Shown: positions 26,409 to 35,937, counted from the first letter of the stretch. The stretch: DNA of 64,000 nucleotides from an uncultured Lachnospiraceae bacterium (GCA_910585605.1 CAJUFL010000004.1:62001-126000); one strand, 5' to 3'. The notes: generated by a model not told the origin, from the letters alone. Program-made: numbers and translations.

Positions 26409-26429
26409 GAGAACGATGACGAGGCAAAT

Positions 26430-27182
26430 ATGTTACGTTGTTATTATATGGATATTAGCTGTGACTGCTCATATGAGCAGTCACAGGCTTTATATAGGGT
26501 TTTACCGCCGGAACGACAGGCAGGAGTAGAACGATTAAAAAATGAAGAGCAGATAAAAAAGAAGATTTTATCAGGTGCTTTTTTGCAGTATGCCCTGAGT
26601 GTTTCATTGGATATTCCAATGAGGCGTATTTTTTATCAATATGGTGAATTTGGAAAACCGGAACTGGATAAAAACAAGATGCGGGATTATCAGATGGAAA
26701 AATACGGAATACATTTTAATTTATCCCATTCCGGAAAATATGTAGTGCTTGCAGTCAGTGACGGTCTGATCGGGATTGATATAGAAGGAAGGAAAAAGAA
26801 CAGACTGGCTGTGGCAAAGAGATGTTTTGATAAAACAGAATATGAAGATATCATATCGGCACATACTGAACAGGAACAGGATATGAGATTTTTGGAATAC
26901 TGGACAATGAAGGAAGCGTATGTAAAATATTTAGGAGAAGGACTCCGCATTCCGTTTGATTCTTTTCGGATTATTAGAAAAGAGAATTTCCTGTCATTTT
27001 TAGAAAAAGATTCGCAGATACAGAATATCTATTTTGCAACTTTATTTTTGGAAGAGTTATATTGTGTTTCTATTTGCAGCAGCAATTATGAAGAATTGAA
27101 AGGGGTCAGGCAGTATGGGGATTCTTTTTCAGACTTTTTTCGGGAAGTTTCTTTGAAGGATATTTTATGTGCTAAAATATAA
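26430..27182 (+). CDS. 4'-phosphopantetheinyl transferase, Sfp type
   Basis: Transfers phosphopantetheine from CoA to the serine of a carrier protein, most likely the ACP encoded two genes earlier. 250 residues. Motifs are intact: FGKPEL (74-79), FNLSHSGKYVVLAVS (96-110), the metal-binding IGIDIE with Asp117 and Glu119, and WTMKEAYVKYLGEGL with the third acidic residue Glu162. Length and two-lobed pattern are those of the pseudodimeric Sfp class and not the short AcpS class. Its close linkage to a single ACP argues for a dedicated pathway. Confidence 0.93.
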   Translation: MLRCYYMDISCDCSYEQSQALYRVLPPERQAGVERLKNEEQIKKKILSGAFLQYALSVSLDIPMRRIFYQYGEFGKPELDKNKMRDYQMEKYGIHFNLSHSGKYVVLAVSDGLIGIDIEGRKKNRLAVAKRCFDKTEYEDIISAHTEQEQDMRFLEYWTMKEAYVKYLGEGLRIPFDSFRIIRKENFLSFLEKDSQIQNIYFATLFLEELYCVSICSSNYEELKGVRQYGDSFSDFFREVSLKDILCAKI

Positions 27183-27309
27183 AATGAATGTCAGCAGGTG
27201 GTAATATAAAAAGATTATATTTAATTTTGAATCATAGTGTAAAGCAGATCATATATTTATGGGATGGCAACTGTTCCCATTAAGACCATTTTTTAAGGAG
27301 AAGATCAAA

Positions 27310-28749
27310 ATGAACAAATATGTAAAAAAGATAACAGTTACCTTTATCATGATCTTTATAATAGGACTTGCATTTGGTTTAACTGCGGAGGCAAAAGGAA
27401 AAGTGACAAGGGTTCAGATTATTGCACCTACTAAGAAAAGCAGATATGTCATTACCCGTAAGAATACCAATGTTAAAGTACAGTTAAATGTAAAGGTTGC
27501 TGCCAAAGGGGGAGCCAGCAAAGCAGTTAAATATAAATCCAGTAATAAAAAGGTAGTAAGTGTATCTTCTTCCGGTATGCTGACAGCTAAGAAAAAAGGG
27601 ACGGCTACGATTACGGTTACCTCAAAGGCTAATAAAAAAAAGAAAGATAAGCTTAAGATTATTGTAAAACAGACTGTGAGGGGAATCAGTGCAAGTGTTT
27701 TAAGACCTTTAGCTTCTTATAATAATGTGGTATCTCTTGTCAGAGGCAGAACCTATACTATAAGCACAAAGATTTCACCTTCAAATGCCAGTAATAAGAA
27801 AGTCAGTTATAAATCAAGCAAAAAAAATGTTGCTTCTGTAACGTCTAAGGGAAAGATTAATGCTAAAAAGACCGGTACGACAAAGATTACGATTACTGCC
27901 AAAGATGGTTCCAAAAAGACAACATCATTTACGGTATATGTAACGAATAGAATTATGAAAAGAATAACGTCTTTAAAAGCTTCATCAGACAAAAAAGTTT
28001 TGGTAGCAGGTGAAACAGCTTTCATCTCAGCAACAGCTGAACCATCTGATGCCACTTTGCAAAAGGTGGTTTATAAATCTTCTAATAATAAGGTAGCGGT
28101 TGTTGATGCTTTGACAGGTAAAGTGACGGCGGTGGCTCCCGGAAATGCGAAAATCACGGTCCGGGCAATGGATGGTTCCAAAAAGACCGCAACAGTTAAA
28201 ATCCAGGTGGCGGAACTGTATACAGCGATCGCACCTGTAAACGGTGTGACAGCAGATGTGACCGTATCTTTTGATGGAGACAGGGAACAGGCTGCTATGG
28301 ATGCTTCCAGACTGATTCTGGCTGCTACAAAGGCGGGTGATAAGAAATCAATTGTAGTAAACGGTAATAAGGGGGTTATAGAAATCAAAAACGGAAAAGA
28401 AATATATGTTGGCAATGTTCCTCTTTTAGAATATATCAAAGACAAAACTGCAAAAGACGGTGAGGTTAGCGTTACTTATGGTGCAAATATATCGAAAGCA
28501 GTTGCAGCATTGGAGCTGGCAAAATTTACAGCAGTGGGAGAATATCAGTATACGATCAAGATTGATGATTATGTATTTACCAGTCTTAGTGTATCTGCCA
28601 AAGGAATTCAAATCAAAGTTGGCAATAAACAGTATGATGCAGAAGTAGAGCAGGGGGTTATCTATATAAAAGGTGATGTTGCGAATGATGCACTGATCAG
28701 GGAATTGCAGAATAGAAAATATGCTGTGGTCTCTACTGTCCGCAGATAA
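27310..28749 (+). CDS. Secreted Ig-like (Big_2) repeat protein
   Basis: A 479-residue exported protein. The ATG at 27310 behind AAGGAG gives a signal peptide (1-29). It carries three or four Lys-rich bacterial Ig-like domains (about 32-115, 118-215, 220-300), each with the VKYKSSNKKVVSVSSSGMLTAKKKGTA-type strand pattern. A C-terminal domain of about 180 residues begins at the YTAIAPVNGVTADVTVSFDG segment. The same C-terminal layout occurs in the next gene, so the two are paralogues. No sortase motif or membrane anchor is visible, suggesting it is secreted or held by charge on the wall. Confidence 0.85.
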   Translation: MNKYVKKITVTFIMIFIIGLAFGLTAEAKGKVTRVQIIAPTKKSRYVITRKNTNVKVQLNVKVAAKGGASKAVKYKSSNKKVVSVSSSGMLTAKKKGTATITVTSKANKKKKDKLKIIVKQTVRGISASVLRPLASYNNVVSLVRGRTYTISTKISPSNASNKKVSYKSSKKNVASVTSKGKINAKKTGTTKITITAKDGSKKTTSFTVYVTNRIMKRITSLKASSDKKVLVAGETAFISATAEPSDATLQKVVYKSSNNKVAVVDALTGKVTAVAPGNAKITVRAMDGSKKTATVKIQVAELYTAIAPVNGVTADVTVSFDGDREQAAMDASRLILAATKAGDKKSIVVNGNKGVIEIKNGKEIYVGNVPLLEYIKDKTAKDGEVSVTYGANISKAVAALELAKFTAVGEYQYTIKIDDYVFTSLSVSAKGIQIKVGNKQYDAEVEQGVIYIKGDVANDALIRELQNRKYAVVSTVRR

Positions 28750-29013
28750 ATTTCCACAAATGAGGAATGAAAGGACAAATATAGGAATGAATGGATAAAG
28801 GTGTGGGCAGGGTGGAATGGTTTGCCATAAACAGTATATCTAAAGTATATTTTTTCAATATATAGTGGATTATCTGACATTGCAGTCAGGTTCTCCACAA
28901 GTATGTGGAAAAATCCGTAAAAATAGGTCAGGGATATCATTTGTAACCTTTGATAAAAAAGAAATGGAAATAATTTGTTTTATAGGAAAAATATATAAAA
29001 ATTGGGATAAGCC

Positions 29014-29042
29014 TTGACAAAAATGTAAAAGACTATTATCAT
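29014..29042 (+). promoter_or_regulatory. Strong promoter of the second Ig-like gene
   Basis: TTGACA (29014-29019), 17-base spacer, TATCAT (29037-29042), with a near-consensus AAGGAGAGG site downstream. The rest of the 28750-29013 gap is AT-rich. It holds only a small CCACA/TGTGG hairpin near 28894, and no gene was seen. Confidence 0.8.
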
Positions 29043-29078
29043 ATACCATATCAAAATAAAAAGGAGAGGATATTAGAA

Positions 29079-30182
29079 ATGAAGAAAATTGTAAAATCAC
29101 TCATGCTTGCATTGGCTTTGGTTTTTGCTTTTAGCGTAAGTGCAGGTACAACAGCAGAAGCTGCAAAGAAGAAAGTTACCGTTAAGAAGGTAGCATCCGT
29201 TGACAAACTGACAGGCAAGAAGACTATTAAGATTACAAAGGGTAAGAAGGCTACGTTGAAGACAACTGTAACCGTTACTCCTAACAAGGCTGCTAACAAG
29301 AAGGTAACTTACAAGACTTCTAATAAGAAAGTAGCAACTGTATCTAAAAAGGGTGTTATTACAGCTAAGAAGACTGGTACAGCTAAGATTACTGTAACTT
29401 CTACTAAGAACAAGAAGAAAAAAGCAACTGTAAAAGTAACTGTTGTAGCTGGTAAGGTAACAAAGGTTTCTTTAAATAAGAGTGCAGCTACATTAAAGGT
29501 TGGTGCTACAGAGACTCTTAAGGCAACTGTTAAGACTAAGGGTAAGAAAGCTAACAAGACTGTTAAGTGGACATCTTCTAATGAGAAGGTAGCAAAGGTA
29601 TCAGCTAAGGGTGTTGTAACAGCTGTTGCTCCTGGTAAAGCTACTATCACAGTTAAGTCTACTGATGGTACTAATAAGTCAGCTAAGGCAACTATCACGG
29701 TTGAGGAATTCCAGACAGTAGTTTCACCTAAAAATGGAACTGTTGAAGTTGAGGTAGCATTTAAGGATGTTGCTAAAGTACAGGCGGATGTTGATGCAAT
29801 TGCTAAAATGGCTGTTAAAGCAGGTGATGATGTTGTAGTTTATCTTGACGGTGCAAAGTATGTTGCTACTTATGATGGAACTAATGTTAAGATTGGTGAT
29901 AAGTTAATTTCTGCATCTGTTAAGGCTAACGCAGCTAAATCAGTTAAGATTAAGGTTGATGTTAAGGCAGATAAGATTGCAGCTGTTACTGCATTTGCTC
30001 CGGCTTCTGTAGCATCTGTTAAAGTTGGTACTGTAACATTCACAGATATCACAGCTACAAGCTTCAAGGTTAACGGAACAGCATATACATATGTTGTTGA
30101 CGGTAAGAACATCGTTGTTACAGGTAATGTAGCAGAGGTTCTTAAGGGAATGGGTGACGTAGTAACCATTACTGTAAAATAA
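29079..30182 (+). CDS. Abundant secreted Ig-like (Big_2) protein
   Basis: A 367-residue exported protein with signal peptide (1-29) and two Big_2 Ig-like domains (about 33-120 and 122-210). The shared C-terminal domain (about 213-367) opens with QTVVSPKNGTVEVEVAF, matching the preceding paralogue. The mature protein is very rich in Lys, Thr, Ala and Val. Codon choice is strikingly narrow (AAG for Lys, GCT/GCA for Ala, GTT/GTA for Val, ACT/ACA for Thr) compared with its neighbours. Together with a consensus promoter this suggests very high expression, as for a major surface or extracellular protein. No anchor motif is seen. Confidence 0.87.
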   Translation: MKKIVKSLMLALALVFAFSVSAGTTAEAAKKKVTVKKVASVDKLTGKKTIKITKGKKATLKTTVTVTPNKAANKKVTYKTSNKKVATVSKKGVITAKKTGTAKITVTSTKNKKKKATVKVTVVAGKVTKVSLNKSAATLKVGATETLKATVKTKGKKANKTVKWTSSNEKVAKVSAKGVVTAVAPGKATITVKSTDGTNKSAKATITVEEFQTVVSPKNGTVEVEVAFKDVAKVQADVDAIAKMAVKAGDDVVVYLDGAKYVATYDGTNVKIGDKLISASVKANAAKSVKIKVDVKADKIAAVTAFAPASVASVKVGTVTFTDITATSFKVNGTAYTYVVDGKNIVVTGNVAEVLKGMGDVVTITVK

Positions 30183-30216
30183 TTTATACATATTGTTTCA
30201 AATGATATGATATTTA

Positions 30217-30256
30217 AGATTAAGCTGTTAGACGGCAATGTTTAACAGCTTAATCT
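30217..30256 (+). terminator. Hairpin after the abundant Ig-like gene
   Basis: AGATTAAGCTGTTA pairs perfectly with TAACAGCTTAATCT around GACGGCAATGTT. No T run follows, so it may stabilise the mRNA 3' end as well as, or instead of, ending transcription. Confidence 0.6.
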
Positions 30257-30288
30257 ATGTATAGGGAAAATTAATTGAGAGGTTTAAG

Positions 30289-31737
30289 ATGAAGGAAAGA
30301 CGGAATCATTTAGGATTATTCATATTGATGGGATGTATACTGGTTATGTGTGCTATTTCTCCTAAAATGATTGCATTTGCAGGAGGAATCAACAGTAATG
30401 AGGCAGGTGTGATTGCTGCTGCAAGTGGAACATTTTCTTATGACGGAAAAACTTATAAGGCAGGTTCTGCCTATATTAATTCCCTGACCAGTTATCTGGC
30501 GGCAGATGATGTAGATTTGACGGCAGAACAGGCAAGTGAAGCGATTTCCATGATGTATGCCAATGTCGGTGAGGGTGTCGCACAGGGATACCTTTATGAA
30601 GTGGGAGGACAGACAGGGAATTCGGAGCCTACAACCTCCACAGAGGATGATGGGGCAGATAAAAAATCAAAAGATGATACAAAGAAGGATAAAGATGACA
30701 AGGATTCTGATGAAGATAGTAATCCAGCTGATTTAGATGTATGGGATGCCATGTCAAATCAGACAGAGGCAAAGGAAAAATTGGAATCCCGTCCGGAAAA
30801 AGGAGAGGCAGCAGCATCAGTACAGCTTGGTGAAAATGATATTGTTATCACAACGAAGGATAATGAAACCATTAGCATATCCAAGAAAGAACAGTTGATT
30901 TCGGATAAGACTATTCTGGTAATTGATGGGATTTCGGGAATAATACTTGCAATTACTCTGGTATGTGGTGTAATCTTATTTATAACAAAGTGTATGAGTT
31001 TCAAAAGACCGAAGAACAGAAGAGCCAGACCGGGACATAGTAAAAGGCGTAAGATTCGCCGATATACAAGAAATGTGCTCACTGTCACAACGATGCTCAG
31101 CCTGGTAGCTACCTTTATTCTGCTGGGGAGTTATATTGCTTTGTTTAATAAAGATGCTATTATGCAGAATATGCAGAGCAGCGGTTATTTTCGTTATGCG
31201 TATTCGGAGTATATATCTGGTATGGCGAAGGAAGCCGTATCTGGCAAAAGTATAACCGATATGGATAAGATTGTATCTTACGAGGATTATTTATTTACCA
31301 TAAAACAGAATTCTCTAAAGATTTTAGATGGTCAGACCAATATCCGCATTCCGGACAGTAATGTAACACCGTATATTTATAATATGAAAAACAGTTATAT
31401 GCAGTTATTTTATGTGGCAGGAGTGTTTACAATACTCAGTGCAGTCTTAGGAACGGTTCTGATGATTTTTATGGATCAGCGCAGGGAACGAGGTATAAAG
31501 CATTTTGCGGCGGCAGAATTGATAGCAAGTATTGTGATTATAATAGTGACTACCATTATGGCAACGAAGAAGCCGTATTTGCACCTTTATATTGAACCGG
31601 ATTATCTGTACCTGTTTTTAATGGAGTGTATTCAGTGGGGTGTAAAGGTAATGACCAGTATTTCTGCATTTTGTGTAGTAGTCGGGATGATATTGATTGG
31701 GGTATATAAAACGATTTCCAATAACCAAACATCGTAA
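30289..31737 (+). CDS. Multi-pass membrane protein of unknown function at the head of the EPS genes
   Basis: 482 residues with a signal-like first helix (about 8-30). A mainly hydrophilic outside region follows, with a highly charged Asp/Lys stretch near 120-145. Helices lie near 210-235, 265-285, 370-390, 405-425 and 440-475, and a basic loop (KRPKNRRARPGHSKRRKIRR) separates the first two of these. No catalytic motif was recognised. It is followed directly by the phosphotyrosine control and chain-length genes of an exopolysaccharide cluster and may be part of that envelope machinery. Not recognised as a known family. Confidence 0.7.
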   Translation: MKERRNHLGLFILMGCILVMCAISPKMIAFAGGINSNEAGVIAAASGTFSYDGKTYKAGSAYINSLTSYLAADDVDLTAEQASEAISMMYANVGEGVAQGYLYEVGGQTGNSEPTTSTEDDGADKKSKDDTKKDKDDKDSDEDSNPADLDVWDAMSNQTEAKEKLESRPEKGEAAASVQLGENDIVITTKDNETISISKKEQLISDKTILVIDGISGIILAITLVCGVILFITKCMSFKRPKNRRARPGHSKRRKIRRYTRNVLTVTTMLSLVATFILLGSYIALFNKDAIMQNMQSSGYFRYAYSEYISGMAKEAVSGKSITDMDKIVSYEDYLFTIKQNSLKILDGQTNIRIPDSNVTPYIYNMKNSYMQLFYVAGVFTILSAVLGTVLMIFMDQRRERGIKHFAAAELIASIVIIIVTTIMATKKPYLHLYIEPDYLYLFLMECIQWGVKVMTSISAFCVVVGMILIGVYKTISNNQTS

Positions 31738-31824
31738 ATACGATAGAATTTGCGTGTTGGGGTCTGAATACAGAAGAAAATATTTTGTTATATTTACAAG
31801 AGAGTAATATAGGAGAATAACAGG

Positions 31825-32553
31825 ATGGAATATTTCGATATCCATAGCCATATATTGCCGGGGGTAGATGATGGAGCTCAGACTTTGGAAGAAGCGATGT
31901 CAATGATTGATGTTGCCTACAAGGAAGGAACCCGGAAATTAATGCTGACACCGCATTATATCAGAGGCAAGAATAGCTATAGCAAAGAAGAACTACATAA
32001 GCGTTTTGAAGATTTTCAGATGGAAGTAGGCAGGAAATATTCAGATATGAAATTATATCTCGGTAATGAGATATTGTATGAAGACGGTATTATAGAGGAT
32101 TTGAAGGAAGGTTTGATTCAGTTCATGAATGATACCAAGTATGTGTTGGTAGAGTTTAATATCCGGATTAGCTATCATCAATTATACGATGCGATTCGTA
32201 AGCTTACCAATGCCAGATACCGTCCGATCATTGCCCATGTGGAACGTTATAGATGTTTGTTTAAACATATTGAGAGGATTGATGAACTCGTAGGCATGGA
32301 AGCGTATTTACAGATGAATATTTCCAGCGTGTACGGGGGAATGCTGGATGAGAATGCCAGATGGTGTAAAAAACTGGTAAAAGAGGAATATATCAGCTTT
32401 TTTGGCACCGACGCTCATGATCTGGAAGACAGAGCACCATATATTAAGGATTATGTGGGCTGGATAGAGAAGAAATGTGGGGAATCATTTTTGGAAAAGG
32501 TGTTTGTTGTAAATCCACAGAAAATGGTTGAAAATCAATATATTATCGAGTAA
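31825..32553 (+). CDS. PHP-type tyrosine-protein phosphatase (CpsB/YwqE family)
   Basis: Dephosphorylates the tyrosine kinase that controls exopolysaccharide assembly. 242 residues of the PHP metallophosphatase fold. Metal ligands are visible in DIHSHILPGVDDGA at the N-terminus, TPHY near residue 48, IAHVERY near 138, and GTDAHD near 195. It is followed by the chain-length regulator and kinase genes in the standard B-C-D order. AGGAG precedes the start at a suitable distance. Confidence 0.93.
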   Translation: MEYFDIHSHILPGVDDGAQTLEEAMSMIDVAYKEGTRKLMLTPHYIRGKNSYSKEELHKRFEDFQMEVGRKYSDMKLYLGNEILYEDGIIEDLKEGLIQFMNDTKYVLVEFNIRISYHQLYDAIRKLTNARYRPIIAHVERYRCLFKHIERIDELVGMEAYLQMNISSVYGGMLDENARWCKKLVKEEYISFFGTDAHDLEDRAPYIKDYVGWIEKKCGESFLEKVFVVNPQKMVENQYIIE

Positions 32554-32610
32554 GATAGATAATGATTTTATGATAGTTTGTACAAATATAAAATAGGAGA
32601 TTGAAAGAAC

Positions 32611-33381
32611 ATGAACGAAGAGAGAAATGAAGAAATAGAAATTGACTTAAGAGAATTGTTCTATGTATTGCTGAGTAAAATATGGATTATTATACTGGTA
32701 ACGGCACTGGGACTGGGGATTGCAGCAGGATATACAACAGCATTTATAAGACCTCTTTACAGCTCTACATCCATGATGTATGTAATGACAAAATCGACCA
32801 GTATTACATCATTAACAGATATACAGGTTGGGTCTTCCCTGACACAGGATTATCAGGTGTTCATCACAAGCCGTCCGGTGGTGGATAAGGTAATTGAAGA
32901 ATTAGAACTTGATATGAGTTATGGAGAATTTGTGGAAAGCGTATCTGTTGATAATCCAACAAATACCCGTTTCATATACATTACGGTAAATAATCATGAT
33001 GCATATATGGCAAAAACCATTGTTGATAAGCTTACAGATGTATCGGCAGAGCGTATGGGCACTATTATGGAAACAGAAAAGCCAAATGTAGCGGATTATG
33101 GACATGTTCCAGAGAATCAAACCAGTCCAAATCTGACAAAGAATGCAGTAATAGGAGCAATCCTTGGCTTTGTTCTGGCTGTCGGCTGTATCATTGTTCT
33201 GCATTTGATGAATGATGCAATTCAGACAACAGAGGATGTGGAGAAGTACCTTGGTATCAATACATTAGGATTGATTCCGTTAGAGGAGGGAACATCTAAG
33301 CGTTCCACCAGGGGACATGATAAAGATGCAGCAAGAATGCGTAAAGAACGTAAGCGGGCACGAAGAAAGAAAAAGGCATAA
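32611..33381 (+). CDS. Chain-length determinant / kinase activator (Wzz, CpsC type)
   Basis: A 256-residue inner membrane protein with an N-terminal transmembrane helix (about 20-42), an extracytoplasmic domain, and a second helix (about 180-200). A basic cytoplasmic tail (RKERKRARRKKKA) follows. It has the Wzz signature with an IIILVTALGL first helix and SPNLTKNAVIGAILG before the second helix. In Gram-positive systems this protein activates the separate cytoplasmic kinase encoded next and sets polymer length. Confidence 0.92.
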   Translation: MNEERNEEIEIDLRELFYVLLSKIWIIILVTALGLGIAAGYTTAFIRPLYSSTSMMYVMTKSTSITSLTDIQVGSSLTQDYQVFITSRPVVDKVIEELELDMSYGEFVESVSVDNPTNTRFIYITVNNHDAYMAKTIVDKLTDVSAERMGTIMETEKPNVADYGHVPENQTSPNLTKNAVIGAILGFVLAVGCIIVLHLMNDAIQTTEDVEKYLGINTLGLIPLEEGTSKRSTRGHDKDAARMRKERKRARRKKKA

Positions 33382-33443
33382 CAACAGACGCTGTATAAAA
33401 GTGGATAGGAATTGGGTTGAATAGAGTAGGAAGGTAGATTCTC

Positions 33444-34163
33444 ATGAAGGTTAATTTTGAAAAGAAGAAAGAATTAGATTTCAAGACAAATGAAGCATAT
33501 AAGACATTACGTACCAATATTAGTTTTTCCGGCGATGATATTCGTGTTATTGCACTTACCAGTTCCCTGCCGAATGAGGGAAAATCAGTGGTGTCTTTTA
33601 ATTTGGCAAATTCTCTTGCAGAAGATGGCAAGAAGGTGTTATACATTGATGCAGATATTCGGAAGACTGTTACGATTGCCCGTTATGGAGTAGATATTGA
33701 GACGAAGGGCTTATCCCATTATCTGAGCGGACAGAATAAATTAGAAGAGATTGTTTATGAAACAAATGTTGAGAATTTAAGTGTTATTTTTACAGGACAG
33801 ACAGCGCCTAATCCGTCAGAGCTGCTTGGGAATGCTCGTTTTAAGAGTCTGATTGCAGCAAAACGGGAGGAATACGATTATATTATTATTGATTGTCCAC
33901 CACTTGGGAGTGTTATTGATGCTGCTATCGTTGCGAAAGAGTGTGATGGTGCTATCATTGTTATTGAGACAGATAATGCAAGCTATAAGATAGTACAGCG
34001 AGTGAAAAAGCAATTGGAACAGAGTGGCTGTAAAATCCTTGGTGCTGTTTTAAATAAAGTAGAAATGGGTGGCAAAGGTTATTACGGTAAAGGTTATTAC
34101 GGCAATTATTATGGACGTTATTATGGTAGTTACGGTGACTATGGAAATGATAAAGAAGCTTAG
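33444..34163 (+). CDS. BY-kinase (CpsD/YwqD-type protein-tyrosine kinase)
   Basis: A 239-residue cytoplasmic tyrosine autokinase. It has Walker A LPNEGKSVVSFNLA, Walker A' VLYIDADIRK and Walker B IIIDCPP. A C-terminal cluster of about ten tyrosines (GYYGKGYYGNYYGRYYGSYGDYG) provides autophosphorylation sites. With the adaptor and phosphatase before it, it would cycle between states that drive polysaccharide export. The gene is followed by a palindrome and a dispersed repeat before the glycosylphosphotransferase gene. Confidence 0.94.
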   Translation: MKVNFEKKKELDFKTNEAYKTLRTNISFSGDDIRVIALTSSLPNEGKSVVSFNLANSLAEDGKKVLYIDADIRKTVTIARYGVDIETKGLSHYLSGQNKLEEIVYETNVENLSVIFTGQTAPNPSELLGNARFKSLIAAKREEYDYIIIDCPPLGSVIDAAIVAKECDGAIIVIETDNASYKIVQRVKKQLEQSGCKILGAVLNKVEMGGKGYYGKGYYGNYYGRYYGSYGDYGNDKEA

Positions 34164-34166
34164 TAA

Positions 34167-34360
34167 GTCAAATACCTCGCAGCAAGCTATGGGGCATGCC
34201 CTAACTTCTCTTTAGCAAGTTCGCCCCAAGGGGCGGGGTATTTGACCCTTGCGGCATTCGTCAAATGTTCGTGTAAGCACGGCACTTGGCTCATTGCTTG
34301 CGGGAATAAAGAGCCAGTTTGTTATATGCGGAGAATCTCATATGTGGGGATTCTCTGTTG
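34167..34360 (+). repeat. Palindrome plus dispersed repeat between kinase and transferase genes
   Basis: GTCAAATACC at 34167-34176 pairs with GGTATTTGAC at 34237-34246, enclosing CG-rich smaller stems. From 34238 to 34302 the sequence matches, on the opposite strand, the segment 48392-48457 after the ABC transporter. The shared core includes TATTTGACCC, GTGyAAGCACG and TTGGCTCATTGC. A final AGAATCTC/GGGATTCT hairpin lies at 34333-34356, ahead of the AAGGAGG site of the next gene. Confidence 0.75.
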
Positions 34361-34378
34361 TTTTAAGGAGGAAGGGAA

Positions 34379-35911
34379 ATGTATCAGAGAAATCAGAAAA
34401 CATGGTATAAACATTTTGATTTTATGTTTCTTGATTTTCTTTGTATGGAAATAAGTTTTTTCATTGCATATATCATTCGTTTTGGTATTGAGAAAGCTCC
34501 GGAATTATTTTTATCTTCTGATTTTTCCACACCATACCGGAAGATCATGGTGATTATTTTATGTCTGCATATTGCAATGATATTATTTACAGAGCCATAT
34601 TCCGGTATATTAAAACGAAATGCCGCAGAGGAGATCAAAAAAGTTTTTCAATATAATATATATATTTTGGCAGGCATTATTTTTATCTTGTTTATGGAAC
34701 AGTCATCCGTGGTGTATTCCCGGTTGATTATGTTTGGATATCCGGTGCTGGATTGTATATTAATGTTTAGTTACCGATATATTTATAAACGTTATCTGAG
34801 AAAAGAGATTAATAAAAAGAAGAATCAGAGCTGTATGCTGTTGGTTGTACCGTATAGCCAGATAAACGGGATATTACATAAATTTTATAAGAGTAAGATC
34901 AGCACTGTTAAGATTGTTGGTATTATTTTAGCAGACAGCATGGCAGAGCTGGAAGCAGCTGCTGGAGATATGGCAGGGGAAAATAAGAAACAGGGGGATG
35001 CCGGTGGTACTTGCAATATTGGGAATCATGCCATAATAGGACATACTGTCCGGGATATACCGATAGTCGGAACTCTTACGGATATGTATGAATATGCCAG
35101 AATCAATGTAGTGGATGAAGTATTGATATGCATGGAAAGTGATCAGGTGGAAGATATTGCCAATGCCTTTATCAGTATGGGGATTACTGTCCATATCAGT
35201 ATTCAGAATCTGGTTCAGATTCCAAGAGCTACTGTAAATCGGGTCAATGGGATATCGGTTATTACGGCAAGCGTTAATACGGTGACTTCCCGTCAGCTTA
35301 TGATGAAGCGTTTGGTTGATATTTTCTTTGGTTTTTTTGGTACGCTTGTTACGGTTTTACTTACGGTATTTATTGCACCAGCAATTTGGATAGCGGATCC
35401 GGGACCCGTATTTTTTTGTCAAGAGAGGGTTGGTAAAAACGGGCGTATTTTTAAAATATGGAAGTTCCGGACAATGTATGTAGATGCGGAGGAGAGAAAA
35501 GCGGAGTTAATGGCGCAAAATAAGATGAGCGGTTTAATGTTTAAAATGGATGATGATCCCAGAATTATCGGATATGGAAAGAAATTTTCCCTTGGAAAAT
35601 TTTTAAGAGAATCCTCCATTGATGAACTTCCGCAGTCTTTTAATATATTGGCAGGAAGCATGAGCGTGGTGGGTACCAGACCTCCGACTGTGAAGGAATA
35701 TGAACAGTATGAGCTTCATCACAAGGGAAGGCTGGCAACCAAACCAGGCTTAACTGGAATGTGGCAGATAAGTGGAAGAAGTGATATTACGGATTTTGAA
35801 GAGGTTGTAAGACTGGATAAGGAATATATAGATAATTTTTCATTAGGACTGGATTTAGAGATTATATTAAAAACTTTCAAGGTTGTGTTAGGAAAAAAAG
35901 GCTCGGTATAA
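34379..35911 (+). CDS. Exopolysaccharide polyprenyl glycosylphosphotransferase
   Basis: Starts polysaccharide repeat units by moving a sugar-phosphate onto undecaprenyl phosphate. 510 residues. Four to five N-terminal helices are followed by a central nucleotide-binding-like domain (about 150-290). A membrane-anchored C-terminal transferase domain begins at MMKRLVDIFFGFFG near 307. Catalytic-domain motifs are present: CQERVGKNGRIFKIWKFRTM, LRESSIDELPQ, MSVVGTRPP, and KPGLTGMWQISGRSD. No glycosyltransferases, flippase or polymerase follow, which is unusual for such a cluster. The remaining genes may be elsewhere or lost. Confidence 0.93.
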   Translation: MYQRNQKTWYKHFDFMFLDFLCMEISFFIAYIIRFGIEKAPELFLSSDFSTPYRKIMVIILCLHIAMILFTEPYSGILKRNAAEEIKKVFQYNIYILAGIIFILFMEQSSVVYSRLIMFGYPVLDCILMFSYRYIYKRYLRKEINKKKNQSCMLLVVPYSQINGILHKFYKSKISTVKIVGIILADSMAELEAAAGDMAGENKKQGDAGGTCNIGNHAIIGHTVRDIPIVGTLTDMYEYARINVVDEVLICMESDQVEDIANAFISMGITVHISIQNLVQIPRATVNRVNGISVITASVNTVTSRQLMMKRLVDIFFGFFGTLVTVLLTVFIAPAIWIADPGPVFFCQERVGKNGRIFKIWKFRTMYVDAEERKAELMAQNKMSGLMFKMDDDPRIIGYGKKFSLGKFLRESSIDELPQSFNILAGSMSVVGTRPPTVKEYEQYELHHKGRLATKPGLTGMWQISGRSDITDFEEVVRLDKEYIDNFSLGLDLEIILKTFKVVLGKKGSV

Positions 35912-35937
35912 AGTTCTTCATAGAGTAGAAAAAAGGC

